Assembly (NCBI GenBank): GCA_946894095.1
Contig: OX335652.1
Span: forward strand, 11,059,001-11,123,000
Origin: Incurvaria masculella
Lineage: Eukaryota > Arthropoda > Insecta > Lepidoptera > Incurvariidae
DNA: 64,000 nt
Reading direction: 5' to 3'
The position numbers and the translations under genes were made by a program. The notes below the pieces were generated by a model. That model did not search any database. It was given only the letters and a program-made list of their open reading frames with translations, and was not told the DNA's origin. The stretch's first letter is position 1. Each line of letters opens with the position of its first letter. Shown one piece after another: positions 34,855-44,402 of the stretch.

Positions 34855-35437
34855 ACTGTCATGATACCAACATACTTTATGGGAACAAGGTGCCATAACA
34901 GGTCCATCCTTATACTACTACATAAAACGGACGATTGTCATTGTCGCTTCGACCATTGTACATTCTATGCGATGATACGACCCCGGGTAGAATTAAACCT
35001 ACTTCCTAGTAAGTAATAGGATTAATTTACACGTAGTTTTAGATTATTCAATTTAGTTAAATGAAGAATACCTGCCAATATACTAGCTTTTCCCATACAC
35101 GAAAACAGTTTTTATTTTTTTTCCTAAAGTTACGAGCATTTGCGAGGTTGTTGGTTGAAGCTAAAATATCACGTACGGGGACCTTATTAATTATCCAGAA
35201 TATTATTTTGTGATCACTTGTGCTTTAGGACTTATCAGCAATTTTATAATTATTTCCATACATTGAAAACAAGAAAAATGTTATATCACCCAAAATATTT
35301 GTTTATTTGCAAAATACTTAATATAGAAGTAATAAAAATGTTAAAATGAATAAAACTGCATCATTAGAATATCGAAAAACACAAAAAAAAAATCGTCAGC
35401 GGCAAAGTCCACTAGGCGCAAATTACACGCCACCGTG
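34855..35437 (-). repeat. Right terminal inverted repeat, including a SINE-like inner part
   Basis: Mirror of the left arm. The outer 362 bp (35076-35437) end in CGCCACCGTG. The inner 34855-35075 contains reversed SINE motifs (GGGAACAAGGTGCCATAAC, GTCGCTTCGACCATTG, TGCGATGATACGACCCCGGG). Confidence 0.8.
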
Positions 35438-35442
35438 CGGCG
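35438..35442. repeat. Right 5-bp target-site duplication (CGGCG)
   Basis: CGGCG directly after the right inverted repeat, identical to 31320-31324. Confidence 0.85.
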
Positions 35443-36154
35443 TGGCTCAGCGCTGCTCGGCGCGGGGCGCATCGGCGCGGCTGCGCGGATGGCCGGCCAG
35501 CGTGCTCGGCTGCCTCGCCACGTCGCTGCCGGCGACGGCGACCCATCAGCGAGCCGTGCCTCGTGCGGTGAGTCGTTACATTTGGGGCTCGCAAGAAGAG
35601 CCCCGCAGGAACCGCTGAAGTCAATTTCGAATCACTTAGACGGGCGCTCACAATAAAAATGAGGCGTGAGCGCCTTAAAATGGTTACAGGGTGCTTGAGG
35701 AGCTAAAATAAAGCCAGGTCAATAGCGACCAAGGAGAATATGAATTTAAATTAAATGAACAGGGCTGTGAGCAATCGCTAAAAAGGTATTAAATTGAAGT
35801 TGGGTTACCGGTAGGTGGACCGCGGTTTGTAGAGGTGTGCTCTTTGCGAAGGCTGCTGGTAAAGTGGGCGACCCAAAGTGGTCGCCGCACTACGAAATTA
35901 TCATTTTCGTTTCTCTTTTTTTCTGAGGGTAAGGAAGATTTTAGTTAGGTAAAACCACGGAGGGAGCAAGGCGATTGGATTAGCCTTGGCCAAGGAGCTA
36001 TGAACACTGTAGTGGCTTACCAAAAATCCACTACGTGACAGTAGGTAAATTATAGCTGTATAGCGAAAGCACTTGCCTTTCCGTGTATAAAACCCATTTA
36101 TTGTCAACGTCAAATTCAAAGGACTAATATATGTAATCTGTGGTCAAACATTCC
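35443..36154. other. GC-rich remnant and unassigned sequence between the two large insertions
   Basis: 35443-35620 is GC-rich and continues the block interrupted by the Transib. A GTGAGT donor-like site occurs at 35569. TTACATTTGGGGCTCG at about 35577 loosely resembles an LTR/primer-binding border, but no LTR or gag frame supports this. At 36057-36095 CTGTATAGCGAAAGC and TTGCCTTTCC resemble the 3'UTR of the LINE downstream, possibly an older 3' relic. No gene is supported. Confidence 0.4.
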
Positions 36155-36168
36155 GTTTACAAATACAG
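36155..36168. repeat. 5' target-site duplication of the LINE
   Basis: GTTTACAAATACAG, repeated exactly at 41373-41386 after the poly(A) tail of the element. Confidence 0.9.
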
Positions 36169-36278
36169 AGGTTCGGTTTTGGCGGGAATCCGAACAAGTC
36201 GAGATTTTTTTGCTATCGAGTTTTTATTTGCCAATTCGTTTGTTTGTGGTCTTTCTTCGCGGAAAACCGGTCGAGAAG

Positions 36279-37523
36279 ATGAAGGCGAAGAGGAAACGGA
36301 AAAAGGAAGACAAGAGGTCTCCAGAGGAGTCACTTTCGTCCGATTTATCGGACTGTGAAAATTTGGCGGGAAAAGATGATCTTGTGGAACAGGCGGGAAC
36401 TACTGAGCTCAACATCAACACCACAGCTACTACATCAAAATTGAATTCACTCGATAAGTACCAACCATTCTTCATTAAAGACTACACCCGTGCATACCCT
36501 GAGGATTCGGGAGCACTGGATTTTATCGTATTCATAGAAAGCACAGAACCTAACAAGCCGATTGGAGACAGAGATATTATGAGCTTATCAAACTCTTTCA
36601 AAAGATACATTAAGGGCATCAAACAGTTCAAGAGGATAAATCGATACAAAATAGGCGCAATATTTGAAAAACCAGAGCTAGCCAATGCAGCTCTCGGTAA
36701 CAAAACTTTTTTGGATCAATTCAAGCTTAAGGCTTCCATACCTGCATCTGCAACTGAAACCACTGGTGTCATCACCTCGGTCCCTACCAACTTATCCAAT
36801 CATAAAATTTTTACCAACATAACAAGCACAAAAAAAATTATATCAGTAAGAAGATTCATGCGTAAAGTTAAGAATGAAAATGGTTTCCAACTAGAACCCA
36901 CTCCTACTATTTCCATTACATTTGCATCAAATACTCTACCGGACTATATTGACATGAACTTATGGAGATTTAGAGTGGCTCAATACATACCCCGTTTAAA
37001 ACAGTGCTTCCGATGCTTGCGCTTTGGGCACATATCAAAATATTGTAAAAACGGAGAGAGGTGCTCAATATGCAGTTGCGAAGGGCACAATTATAGAAAT
37101 TGCTCTACGGAGCATGCCAATGCTACCTGTTATAATTGTCAAGGTAATCATGTCGCTATATCAGGGTTATGCCCTATAAAAAAGAAGAAAATTGAAGAAA
37201 ACAAAAATAAAACCAGAAAAGTTCAATACAATGAATTATTTAATGAAAAGTCATTCCCTTCCTTACCTACCACTAACACAGATCAAACAGAAAAAAATTA
37301 TAATACGCAACTAAAATATAACCAAATATTACACACGAATAAAGAAAATTCAGTCGACTCTATCCTGAATAATTTGTTAAACTCTGAAAAGGCAATGAAC
37401 ATACTTCTCGAAATGATTGTAAAAGTTATAACAATGAGCAAAACTGGCGAGGCTCCTATCTCTGCGCAAAACATAAAAAGCGTTATTCACGACTCTATTA
37501 GAAAAAATAAACCTGTTATATAA
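36279..37523 (+). CDS. LINE ORF1: gag-like nucleic-acid-binding protein with three zinc knuckles
   Basis: First ATG after the 5'UTR, 414 aa. The N-terminus is very basic (KAKRKRKKEDKR). A central segment (FIVFIEST...KRYIKGIKQFKRI) looks like the RRM-like fold of such ORF1 proteins. Three Cys/His knuckles follow at about residues 245-315: CFRCLRFGHISKYC, CSICSCEGHNYRNC and CYNCQGNHVAISGLC. The protein should coat the element RNA. The open frame extends upstream of ATG 36279 but without another ATG. The stop TAA (37521-37523) overlaps the ORF2 start. Confidence 0.9.
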   Translation: MKAKRKRKKEDKRSPEESLSSDLSDCENLAGKDDLVEQAGTTELNINTTATTSKLNSLDKYQPFFIKDYTRAYPEDSGALDFIVFIESTEPNKPIGDRDIMSLSNSFKRYIKGIKQFKRINRYKIGAIFEKPELANAALGNKTFLDQFKLKASIPASATETTGVITSVPTNLSNHKIFTNITSTKKIISVRRFMRKVKNENGFQLEPTPTISITFASNTLPDYIDMNLWRFRVAQYIPRLKQCFRCLRFGHISKYCKNGERCSICSCEGHNYRNCSTEHANATCYNCQGNHVAISGLCPIKKKKIEENKNKTRKVQYNELFNEKSFPSLPTTNTDQTEKNYNTQLKYNQILHTNKENSVDSILNNLLNSEKAMNILLEMIVKVITMSKTGEAPISAQNIKSVIHDSIRKNKPVI

Positions 37524-40500
37524 TGTCTACTTTGAATGTTGTACAATGGAACGCGCAAAGTTTGCTATGTCATCGACATATTCTCACTCAATTTTTATAT
37601 GAAAATGATATACATATTGCAATAATTTCTGAAACTTGGTTAAAACCACAACAACGTTGTAAATTTAGAGGATATCAATTGGAAAGATCTGATTCTGGAA
37701 ATTCCCACAATGGAGTAGCAATATTAATTCATGATAGTCTAAGCTACACAAAAATTATCACCACAAGTGACAACTCGATACAAAATATAGCTATCAAATT
37801 ATCTTACAACAACAAATTTGTAACTATAGTTAGTATATACAGTCCCCCGAATTGTACTCCACCTTTCACAAAAAGTAAGTTCGATAGATTAGTAAAAAAT
37901 ATCTCTGAGCCAACGATTATTGCGGGCGATTTTAATGCTCATCACACTTTTTGGGGATGCAATAACACTGATTCACGTGGAAGGGACATTTTGGAAATAA
38001 TTGATGACAACAATCTTGTTCTTTTGAATAACGGTGAAGTGACAACAGTTGGTTCCAGTAGATGGCGGCCAAATGCACTCGATCTCACAATGGTATCTTC
38101 TTCTTTAGCATTGTCTTGTAACTGGACGGTCCATGATGACCCTCTCGGAAGTTATCACCTGCCAACAATAACAAAAATATTATTAGCCAACAACACATAC
38201 AACAATCAAGAGACTGCAAACAATTTTCCAAAGCATCCAAACTTTAGACTCGTAAATTGGAAAATATACTCAGATTTAGTTTCGAGAGAGCTCGAACATT
38301 TTAACTTTGATAATCTTAACCCAATAGAATCTTATGATTCTTTTTGTAATATTTTAAATGCAGCTATTGAGAAGTCTATACCCAAACGGAAGCATTCATC
38401 CACACCTAACTCCACTTTTCGGCATTCAAAACCCAAACTTTCTGTTCCCTGGTGGAATGAAAAATGCAGCTCAGCTGTAGAAAATTCCAGGAAAGCATAT
38501 GCAACATTTAAACTAAATTGTAATGACGAAAATTACATAGAATTCAAACGGTTGCAAGCACTTAAAAAACTCATTTTAAAAAGAGAAAGAAGCGAAAGCT
38601 GGCAAAGGTTATGTGAATCATTTAACAGATATACACCCGTTTCTAAAATTTGGAACACTATTAAAAAATTTAATAATACCTACCAAAGTAATAGTCACAA
38701 CACAAATCATGACTGGATTAATGATTTTTTGCAAAAGTATACACCCGATTATGTTGAAAATCAACTACATTCAATCAATAGTTCTGTTCCTAACAATAAT
38801 GAAAATGAGTACCTTACAAAATATTTTACTTTACAAGAACTGAAATCTGCCTTAAATTCTAGACGAGATACTGCATGTGGATTAGATATGATTCCATATA
38901 AAATGCTACGTCACTTAAACCACAACAGTCTGGTAATATTTTTAAACACGCTTAATAAGCTGTGGTGTACTTCCATAATTCCATGGGAATGGAAAATAGA
39001 TTGTCTCATCCCAATACTTAAACCAAACAAAAGTAAAGACGATGCAAATTCTTATCGACCTGTGGCATTGACTTCGTGCATTGGAAAAATTTTTGAACAG
39101 TTAATTAAACAACGTTTAGAATTTTTTATAGAAAGAAACAACATTTTACCTAGCAATCAATTTGGTTTTAGGAGGGGTCGATCCGCTAGAGAAAGTTTCA
39201 GCCATCTACATCTGGATATTTCAAAAGCTTTCTCATTAAATCACGATACCGTGTGTGTTTTTTTAGATGTCGTCGGCGCATTTAACAACATCGATCACTT
39301 TACACTTGCATCGATCTTGAACTCTTTGGGCATTCCAGCAAAATTAATAAATTGGATATATAATTTTTTAAATGGCAGGGAAGTATATGTGAAATACAGC
39401 AACTCTCTTTTTGGTCCCAGATTTTCCTATAGGGGAACGTCTCAAGGTGGGATATTAAGTCCCCTCTTATTTATAATTTATATTCACAAATTAAACTCAA
39501 AACTAGGATTTGATGTAAATAACCTCCAATTTGCAGATGATTTGGTTATTTATTGTTCCATTGGTGATAGAGTGACTACATTGACTTGTATAAATAAAGC
39601 CATGGAGAATTTGTATAAATATTTTACTGAGTTAAATTTAGATATAAGCCCAGAGAAAAGCAAAGTTGTTATATTTAGTAAAAATAAATACAAATTAAAA
39701 GCCGAAGTCTTCTACAATAACACTCTTCTTCCGGTAGTTGAAACCGTTAAGTTTTTAGGAATAATATTTAACAGTAACTTATCTTGGAACTCTTATGTCG
39801 ATGGCATAGCAGACAAAGCGTTAAGATCATACAACATTTTGAGGTCCTTAGCGGGCACCTATTGGGGCGCGGATCCGAAAATCCTAATAATGCTTTTTAA
39901 ATCTTTGATACGTAGCCATTTTGAATATGGTTTTCTATGTTTTTCTCATCATTGGAAACTTATAGAGAAACTGGAAAAAATACAAAATAAAAGCTTACGT
40001 TTAATAACTGGAGCGATGATGTCAACTCCCATAGTATCCATGCAAGTAGAATGTAACATTCCTCCACTGAGAATCCGCTTCAAATATCTGAAATTAAAAT
40101 TTTTGTTAAAGCTTCTATCCATATCAAATCATCCTCTGTTTACCAAAATTCAACATCTCCTTTCCATCCCATCCGATCCTAGTCATCATCCTTACATCCT
40201 GAGAGACTTTTCAAATATATTACATTACAAAAATGAATATGAAATACAAGCCAATTTCAACTTTCCTTGCTATTTGGGAAAATATGACAGCAAATTCTAC
40301 GGAATTCCAATTCAAATAGACGAAAACTTGGAGTGCAAAGAAGAATTTTTAGAACAAATTTCAAGTTACAGAGGTTACAGAAGAATATATACCGATGGTT
40401 CGAAAACAGTTCGTGGGGTCGGCTGCGCGATCTATGACGAGACAACCAAGAGAGGTTATGGCATTAAGATTCCTAGTTCTGCATCAATATACACTTCTGA

Positions 40501-41260
40501 AGCTTTGGCAATTCAAATCGCACTCGAGTTCATCGAAGTTCAACAACACTATACGTGGATAATAATAAGCGACTGCATGAGCGTTCATAGAGCCCTACAG
40601 AATACGAAACTAGATGCCAATACTCACTATGTCATACACCAAATACGGGATAAACACTTTTCCTTGATACAGCAAGGCTACGAAATATGTTTTTTCTGGA
40701 TTCGCGGCCACATAAATTTGAAGCCACACGACTCAGCAGATTATCTAGCTAGAACGATAGCTGACAGCAACCTGAATATTTGCCATATTAAGAATGTTGC
40801 CCTACCGCAATCGGAATTTGTAGCGAAAATAAAACAGGAAATTATCCACGAATGGACCGAACAATGGAAAATGTCCAATACGGGTCGTTGGTACGCCGAA
40901 ATAAACGATTTAGTTGGGAAAACACCTTGGTTCAATAAAACCTTACCAAAAAGAAGAAAATATTATACAACAATTTGTCGTCTACGTTTCGGACATTGTC
41001 TTTTTCAATCCCATCTTTACAGATTAAACCTTATCGACACCGCCGTATGCCCACACTGCAACTTAGCTGATCAATCCCTGGACCACCTCTTCTTTCATTG
41101 CTGTGCTTTTGATGAGCAAAGAGAAAAACTATATAAATGCTTAGAAATTACATACAAAGAAAGAGAAAAAATCCCGCTCGACCTGAAAAAGATATTAAGT
41201 CAACCGACCAACTTTGAACCCATATTTCTATATATACATGAGACAATAGAAAGTATTTAA
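37523..41260 (+). CDS. LINE ORF2: APE endonuclease, reverse transcriptase, RNase H
   Basis: A 1245-aa open frame. The endonuclease spans residues 1-215 with VVQWNAQSL, SETWL, GDFNAHH and a terminal GSYHLPT, where the usual Asp-His pair reads Tyr-His. RT covers about 480-760 with LDVVGAFNNIDH, GTSQGGILSPLLF and FADDLVIY near residue 670. RNase H starts near 955 (YTDGSK, SEALAIQ, SDCMSVH, RGHINLKPHDSADYLA). A Cys/His tail lies near 1150-1190 (CRLRFGHCLF, CPHCN, DHLFFHC). No stops or frameshifts occur, so the copy may be competent. The start ATG overlaps the ORF1 stop (TAATG), suggesting termination-reinitiation. Confidence 0.93.
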   Translation: MSTLNVVQWNAQSLLCHRHILTQFLYENDIHIAIISETWLKPQQRCKFRGYQLERSDSGNSHNGVAILIHDSLSYTKIITTSDNSIQNIAIKLSYNNKFVTIVSIYSPPNCTPPFTKSKFDRLVKNISEPTIIAGDFNAHHTFWGCNNTDSRGRDILEIIDDNNLVLLNNGEVTTVGSSRWRPNALDLTMVSSSLALSCNWTVHDDPLGSYHLPTITKILLANNTYNNQETANNFPKHPNFRLVNWKIYSDLVSRELEHFNFDNLNPIESYDSFCNILNAAIEKSIPKRKHSSTPNSTFRHSKPKLSVPWWNEKCSSAVENSRKAYATFKLNCNDENYIEFKRLQALKKLILKRERSESWQRLCESFNRYTPVSKIWNTIKKFNNTYQSNSHNTNHDWINDFLQKYTPDYVENQLHSINSSVPNNNENEYLTKYFTLQELKSALNSRRDTACGLDMIPYKMLRHLNHNSLVIFLNTLNKLWCTSIIPWEWKIDCLIPILKPNKSKDDANSYRPVALTSCIGKIFEQLIKQRLEFFIERNNILPSNQFGFRRGRSARESFSHLHLDISKAFSLNHDTVCVFLDVVGAFNNIDHFTLASILNSLGIPAKLINWIYNFLNGREVYVKYSNSLFGPRFSYRGTSQGGILSPLLFIIYIHKLNSKLGFDVNNLQFADDLVIYCSIGDRVTTLTCINKAMENLYKYFTELNLDISPEKSKVVIFSKNKYKLKAEVFYNNTLLPVVETVKFLGIIFNSNLSWNSYVDGIADKALRSYNILRSLAGTYWGADPKILIMLFKSLIRSHFEYGFLCFSHHWKLIEKLEKIQNKSLRLITGAMMSTPIVSMQVECNIPPLRIRFKYLKLKFLLKLLSISNHPLFTKIQHLLSIPSDPSHHPYILRDFSNILHYKNEYEIQANFNFPCYLGKYDSKFYGIPIQIDENLECKEEFLEQISSYRGYRRIYTDGSKTVRGVGCAIYDETTKRGYGIKIPSSASIYTSEALAIQIALEFIEVQQHYTWIIISDCMSVHRALQNTKLDANTHYVIHQIRDKHFSLIQQGYEICFFWIRGHINLKPHDSADYLARTIADSNLNICHIKNVALPQSEFVAKIKQEIIHEWTEQWKMSNTGRWYAEINDLVGKTPWFNKTLPKRRKYYTTICRLRFGHCLFQSHLYRLNLIDTAVCPHCNLADQSLDHLFFHCCAFDEQREKLYKCLEITYKEREKIPLDLKKILSQPTNFEPIFLYIHETIESI

Positions 41261-41372
41261 CTACATGACACTCCAGAATTGACTACAATCCATAAGATAC
41301 AATAAAGAGAAGGCTGTATAGCGAAAGCTTTTGCCTGTCCATTGGATAAAGAAACAAAAAAAAAAAAAAAAA

Positions 41373-41386
41373 GTTTACAAATACAG
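41373..41386. repeat. 3' target-site duplication of the LINE
   Basis: GTTTACAAATACAG directly after the A-run. It lies in the presumed TAPT1 5'UTR or proximal promoter. Confidence 0.9.
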
Positions 41387-41420
41387 CAGATATTTTAAGA
41401 TTGAGCGGAAATTGTAAAGT

Positions 41421-44354
41421 ATGGGTCGCGATGCCGCAATGTCTGCAGAGGAGACTGATAGCACTCCTCGTAAGAAGCTTCGGTTCACACCACCATCCGG
41501 TTCGCCGCAAGATGACCACACTAGAGGCAAAGACACAAAGAAGAGAGGTGAGGTCACCACCATTGATGGTGGGTGATATAAAGTATTTTTTAGACATTAT
41601 CCATTTTCAAATAAAAAAAAAACATGGTTAACATCAGATAGATATTAATAACATCAGATATTAATCATAAAAATCATTTTTCAGATGCAAATCCGTCCAT
41701 ATTCTCTTTTCTGAGGATAGAGCTGACTCGTGGGTACCTCCTTGAACACGATGAGGAAAGGTTTTCGGCTCGAAGGGAGAAGATTTATTCGTTCATGAAA
41801 ATACCGCAGGAGCTTGAAAAGTTCATGGTTTATGGCTTCTTTCAGTGTGCAGACTCTCTACTTTTTGTCTATACTTTTCTGCCATTACGATTTGTGATGG
41901 CAGTTTGGTCCTTTCTTAGTAGATTATTCAATAAATGTTTTGGGTATGTATGATTTGTTAAAAGTCTGATCAAATTATTCTTTATTATTATTATTACATA
42001 TTATACTTTTACTAATATGCTAGCTAAGGTGATGCTTATATTGCAACACTTATTTATTTAGTTATACATTTTTTACATTTTATGTGATTTTCCAGTTTAT
42101 GTTTGAAATATTTTTTACAACTTCACTGGGTAGATGTTCCAAGACTTAAATGATGCAACTGAAAATGTCATCTAATTTTTATCCTAAACTAATTTAAATT
42201 TTTGTATAATATCTATCTTTTCATGTTCAGGTTGTTCCCAAATTACCATACATTGGCAATAACGTGAAATAAAGAACCAGAAACAAACTATAGTTGAATG
42301 CTGATTGTCAGGACTAATTGGTGCGAACTGTCCAAATAGTCATAAATCGGAATAATCCTTAATTTTTTATGTACCTGGACATAGATTTCTTCATAGCACC
42401 CACTGTCCAGTACTTCTACTTAGAAATAACGAAGTAATAGCTGATGAATTGTTTTTAGTAAGGCAGACGCTATAGAAGCTTGGACTATAAATTATTCCAC
42501 ATGAGGTGGTTCCTGTTTGCATTAGTTTAAAAGTATTTTTCACATCACAATGTCAATACTGCCGCCGGCCAAAGGTCAAATACACATGCACGCATATTAC
42601 CTTTTCATTTATGAATGGCTAGCTGGCGTACATCCCCATCCAGTTTATCGCCACCCGCTCGTATGTGTTTGCTTGCATAAAAACTAAAGCCTACCATCTC
42701 AGGTAAATTTTTTTATGCAACCTGACATGGACGGCTAATACCACACAACTGCCGTCATGATATTAACCCAATACACCACATTCCCGAAGAAATTAGGCAC
42801 CATGCCAGGACCTTCCCTTTATGAGCACAGCTACACTGAATTGAATGGCAAACACGGACAAATTTTCTTTGCCGCTTCAACCATAGTTTCATCCAATGTA
42901 GTGGTACCAACCTGGGTGAGCTAAACCCTATCACCTAGTAGGGGAAGGGGACCTACAGGTTAAGATGGGTTCCAAACCATGGAACAGCTCACATTTGTAA
43001 CGAAATGGACTAATCCAACTTAGGAAGAGAAATAAAGTGGTGTATGACCGGGCCAAGGATTCGAACACATAACCTCTCGCATGAAAGGCAAGTCCTTTAT
43101 ATCCTTCTACATAATAAATAAACTTTAAGCGTTAACTGATTTTGGTATTACCAGTTGCATTTTGGCATCAAGCTCGTTTTGCAATCATAATATCTGTGCT
43201 CTAATGTTTATTTTGAAAATTAATATTTTACTATTTTGCAAACTGCTTGTTCTTTCAGACTTGGAAACCAATTAAATAAAAAGCTGTTGAAACCAGCAGA
43301 AACATGTGATGTTTTAAAAGGAATTATATTAATAGTATGTAGTGTGCTAATGTGCTATATCGACACAAATGTGATGTACCACATTGTGAAGAGTCAGAGT
43401 GTAATGAAGTTGTATATATTCTATAACATGCTGGAGGTGGGGGACAGACTGTTCTCTGCCTTTGGGCAAGACACAATAGATGCCTTATTTTGGACAGCGA
43501 CGGAGCCTCGGGACCGGAGGCGGGAACATTTAGGTGTCATTCCTCACTTGGTGTTTGCTCTTGTTTATGTGTGTATCCTTTTTAACAAAAACATTTATCT
43601 TTCTTAAATCCTCGACTTTTTTTAGGTATTTTTCGTTTAGGGTAAAATATTTGGCCTATTATTGCTTCATGATATAAGGCAATGTTACTATAGTTTGAGT
43701 GCCCGAATTTTACAGGTGCTACCCCAGCACTAGAATTTGTTTTTAAAATACACATACCTAAAAAGTTAATAAGTCGGGCACAGATCACACATTTGAAGTT
43801 TTCAGGAGCTTGTGAATATTTTGAGGGGGCAAGGGTTAAATGTTTGTACTGCCTGCCAAAGTTTAGCTGCACATTTACCCCTAAGCGTAATAGTTGTGAG
43901 TGTTCAAAATGTTCCAAAACTGTCATGTTATGTATCTTAAAAGAAGGAACCATACAAATCTAATTCTAATGAACGTGTGACGCATGGGCTACAATAAAAA
44001 GATTAAATTGCATCTGCATCTCAGTTGCATCGTCGTCTGTTCCATCAGGTATCTTTGCAATTAATGCGAGGGCTTGGATTTGCAAAACAAGTCTGGTGTA
44101 TTTATCTCATTATTCACACAGCTTCAAATGTTTCAACAAATAATGAGTAGAGGTTACTTGCCACCAGCTGAAATCGTAAACTAACTGTCTTGTCTTGTAA
44201 ATTGCCATTTTCTCCTTAACTGGATCACAGTTCTCCATAGTATTCTAGTAATGTTTCAAGCCACAACCCTCAATGTCGCTGTGAACTCAAACAACAAGTC
44301 ACTCCTTATTATAATGATGTCAAATAATGTAAGTATAATTTAATACTATATATA

Positions 44355-44402
<48 letters not shown>

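Larger units (their letters stand above)
31325..35437 (-). mobile_element. Transib-superfamily (RAG1-like) DNA transposon, 4.1 kb
   Basis: Both ends start CACGGTGGCG when read inward, with CGGCG target duplications outside. The terminal inverted repeats are unusually long: about 362 bp nearly identical (31325-31686 and 35076-35437, five to seven mismatches by eye), then a further 200 bp or so of diverged but alignable sequence (to about 31925 and from about 34855). The terminal CACGGTG resembles the V(D)J signal heptamer CACAGTG. The interior carries a broken transposase on the minus strand (32007-34037) with counterparts of the RAG1/Transib catalytic residues. Family knowledge: Transib transposases are the relatives from which RAG1 is thought to derive. 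Confidence 0.88.
36169..41372 (+). mobile_element. Full-length non-LTR retrotransposon with APE endonuclease, RT and RNase H
   Basis: A 5.2-kb element bounded by a perfect 14-bp target duplication (36155-36168 and 41373-41386) and ending in an A-run. It has a 5'UTR of about 110 nt, ORF1 (36279-37523) and ORF2 (37523-41260) overlapping in TAATG, and a 3'UTR of about 110 nt. The domain set (CCHC ORF1, APE-type endonuclease, RT, RNase H) places it in the I/R1/LOA group; I-clade is most likely. Both frames are open and the duplication is exact, so the insertion is young. It lies 34 bp upstream of the TAPT1 ATG. Confidence 0.93.

Noticed and set aside
35560..35620. LTR end plus primer-binding site (TTACATTTGGGGCTCG)
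   Set aside because: No matching second LTR, no gag or pol frame, and only a short resemblance to a tRNA-primed site.
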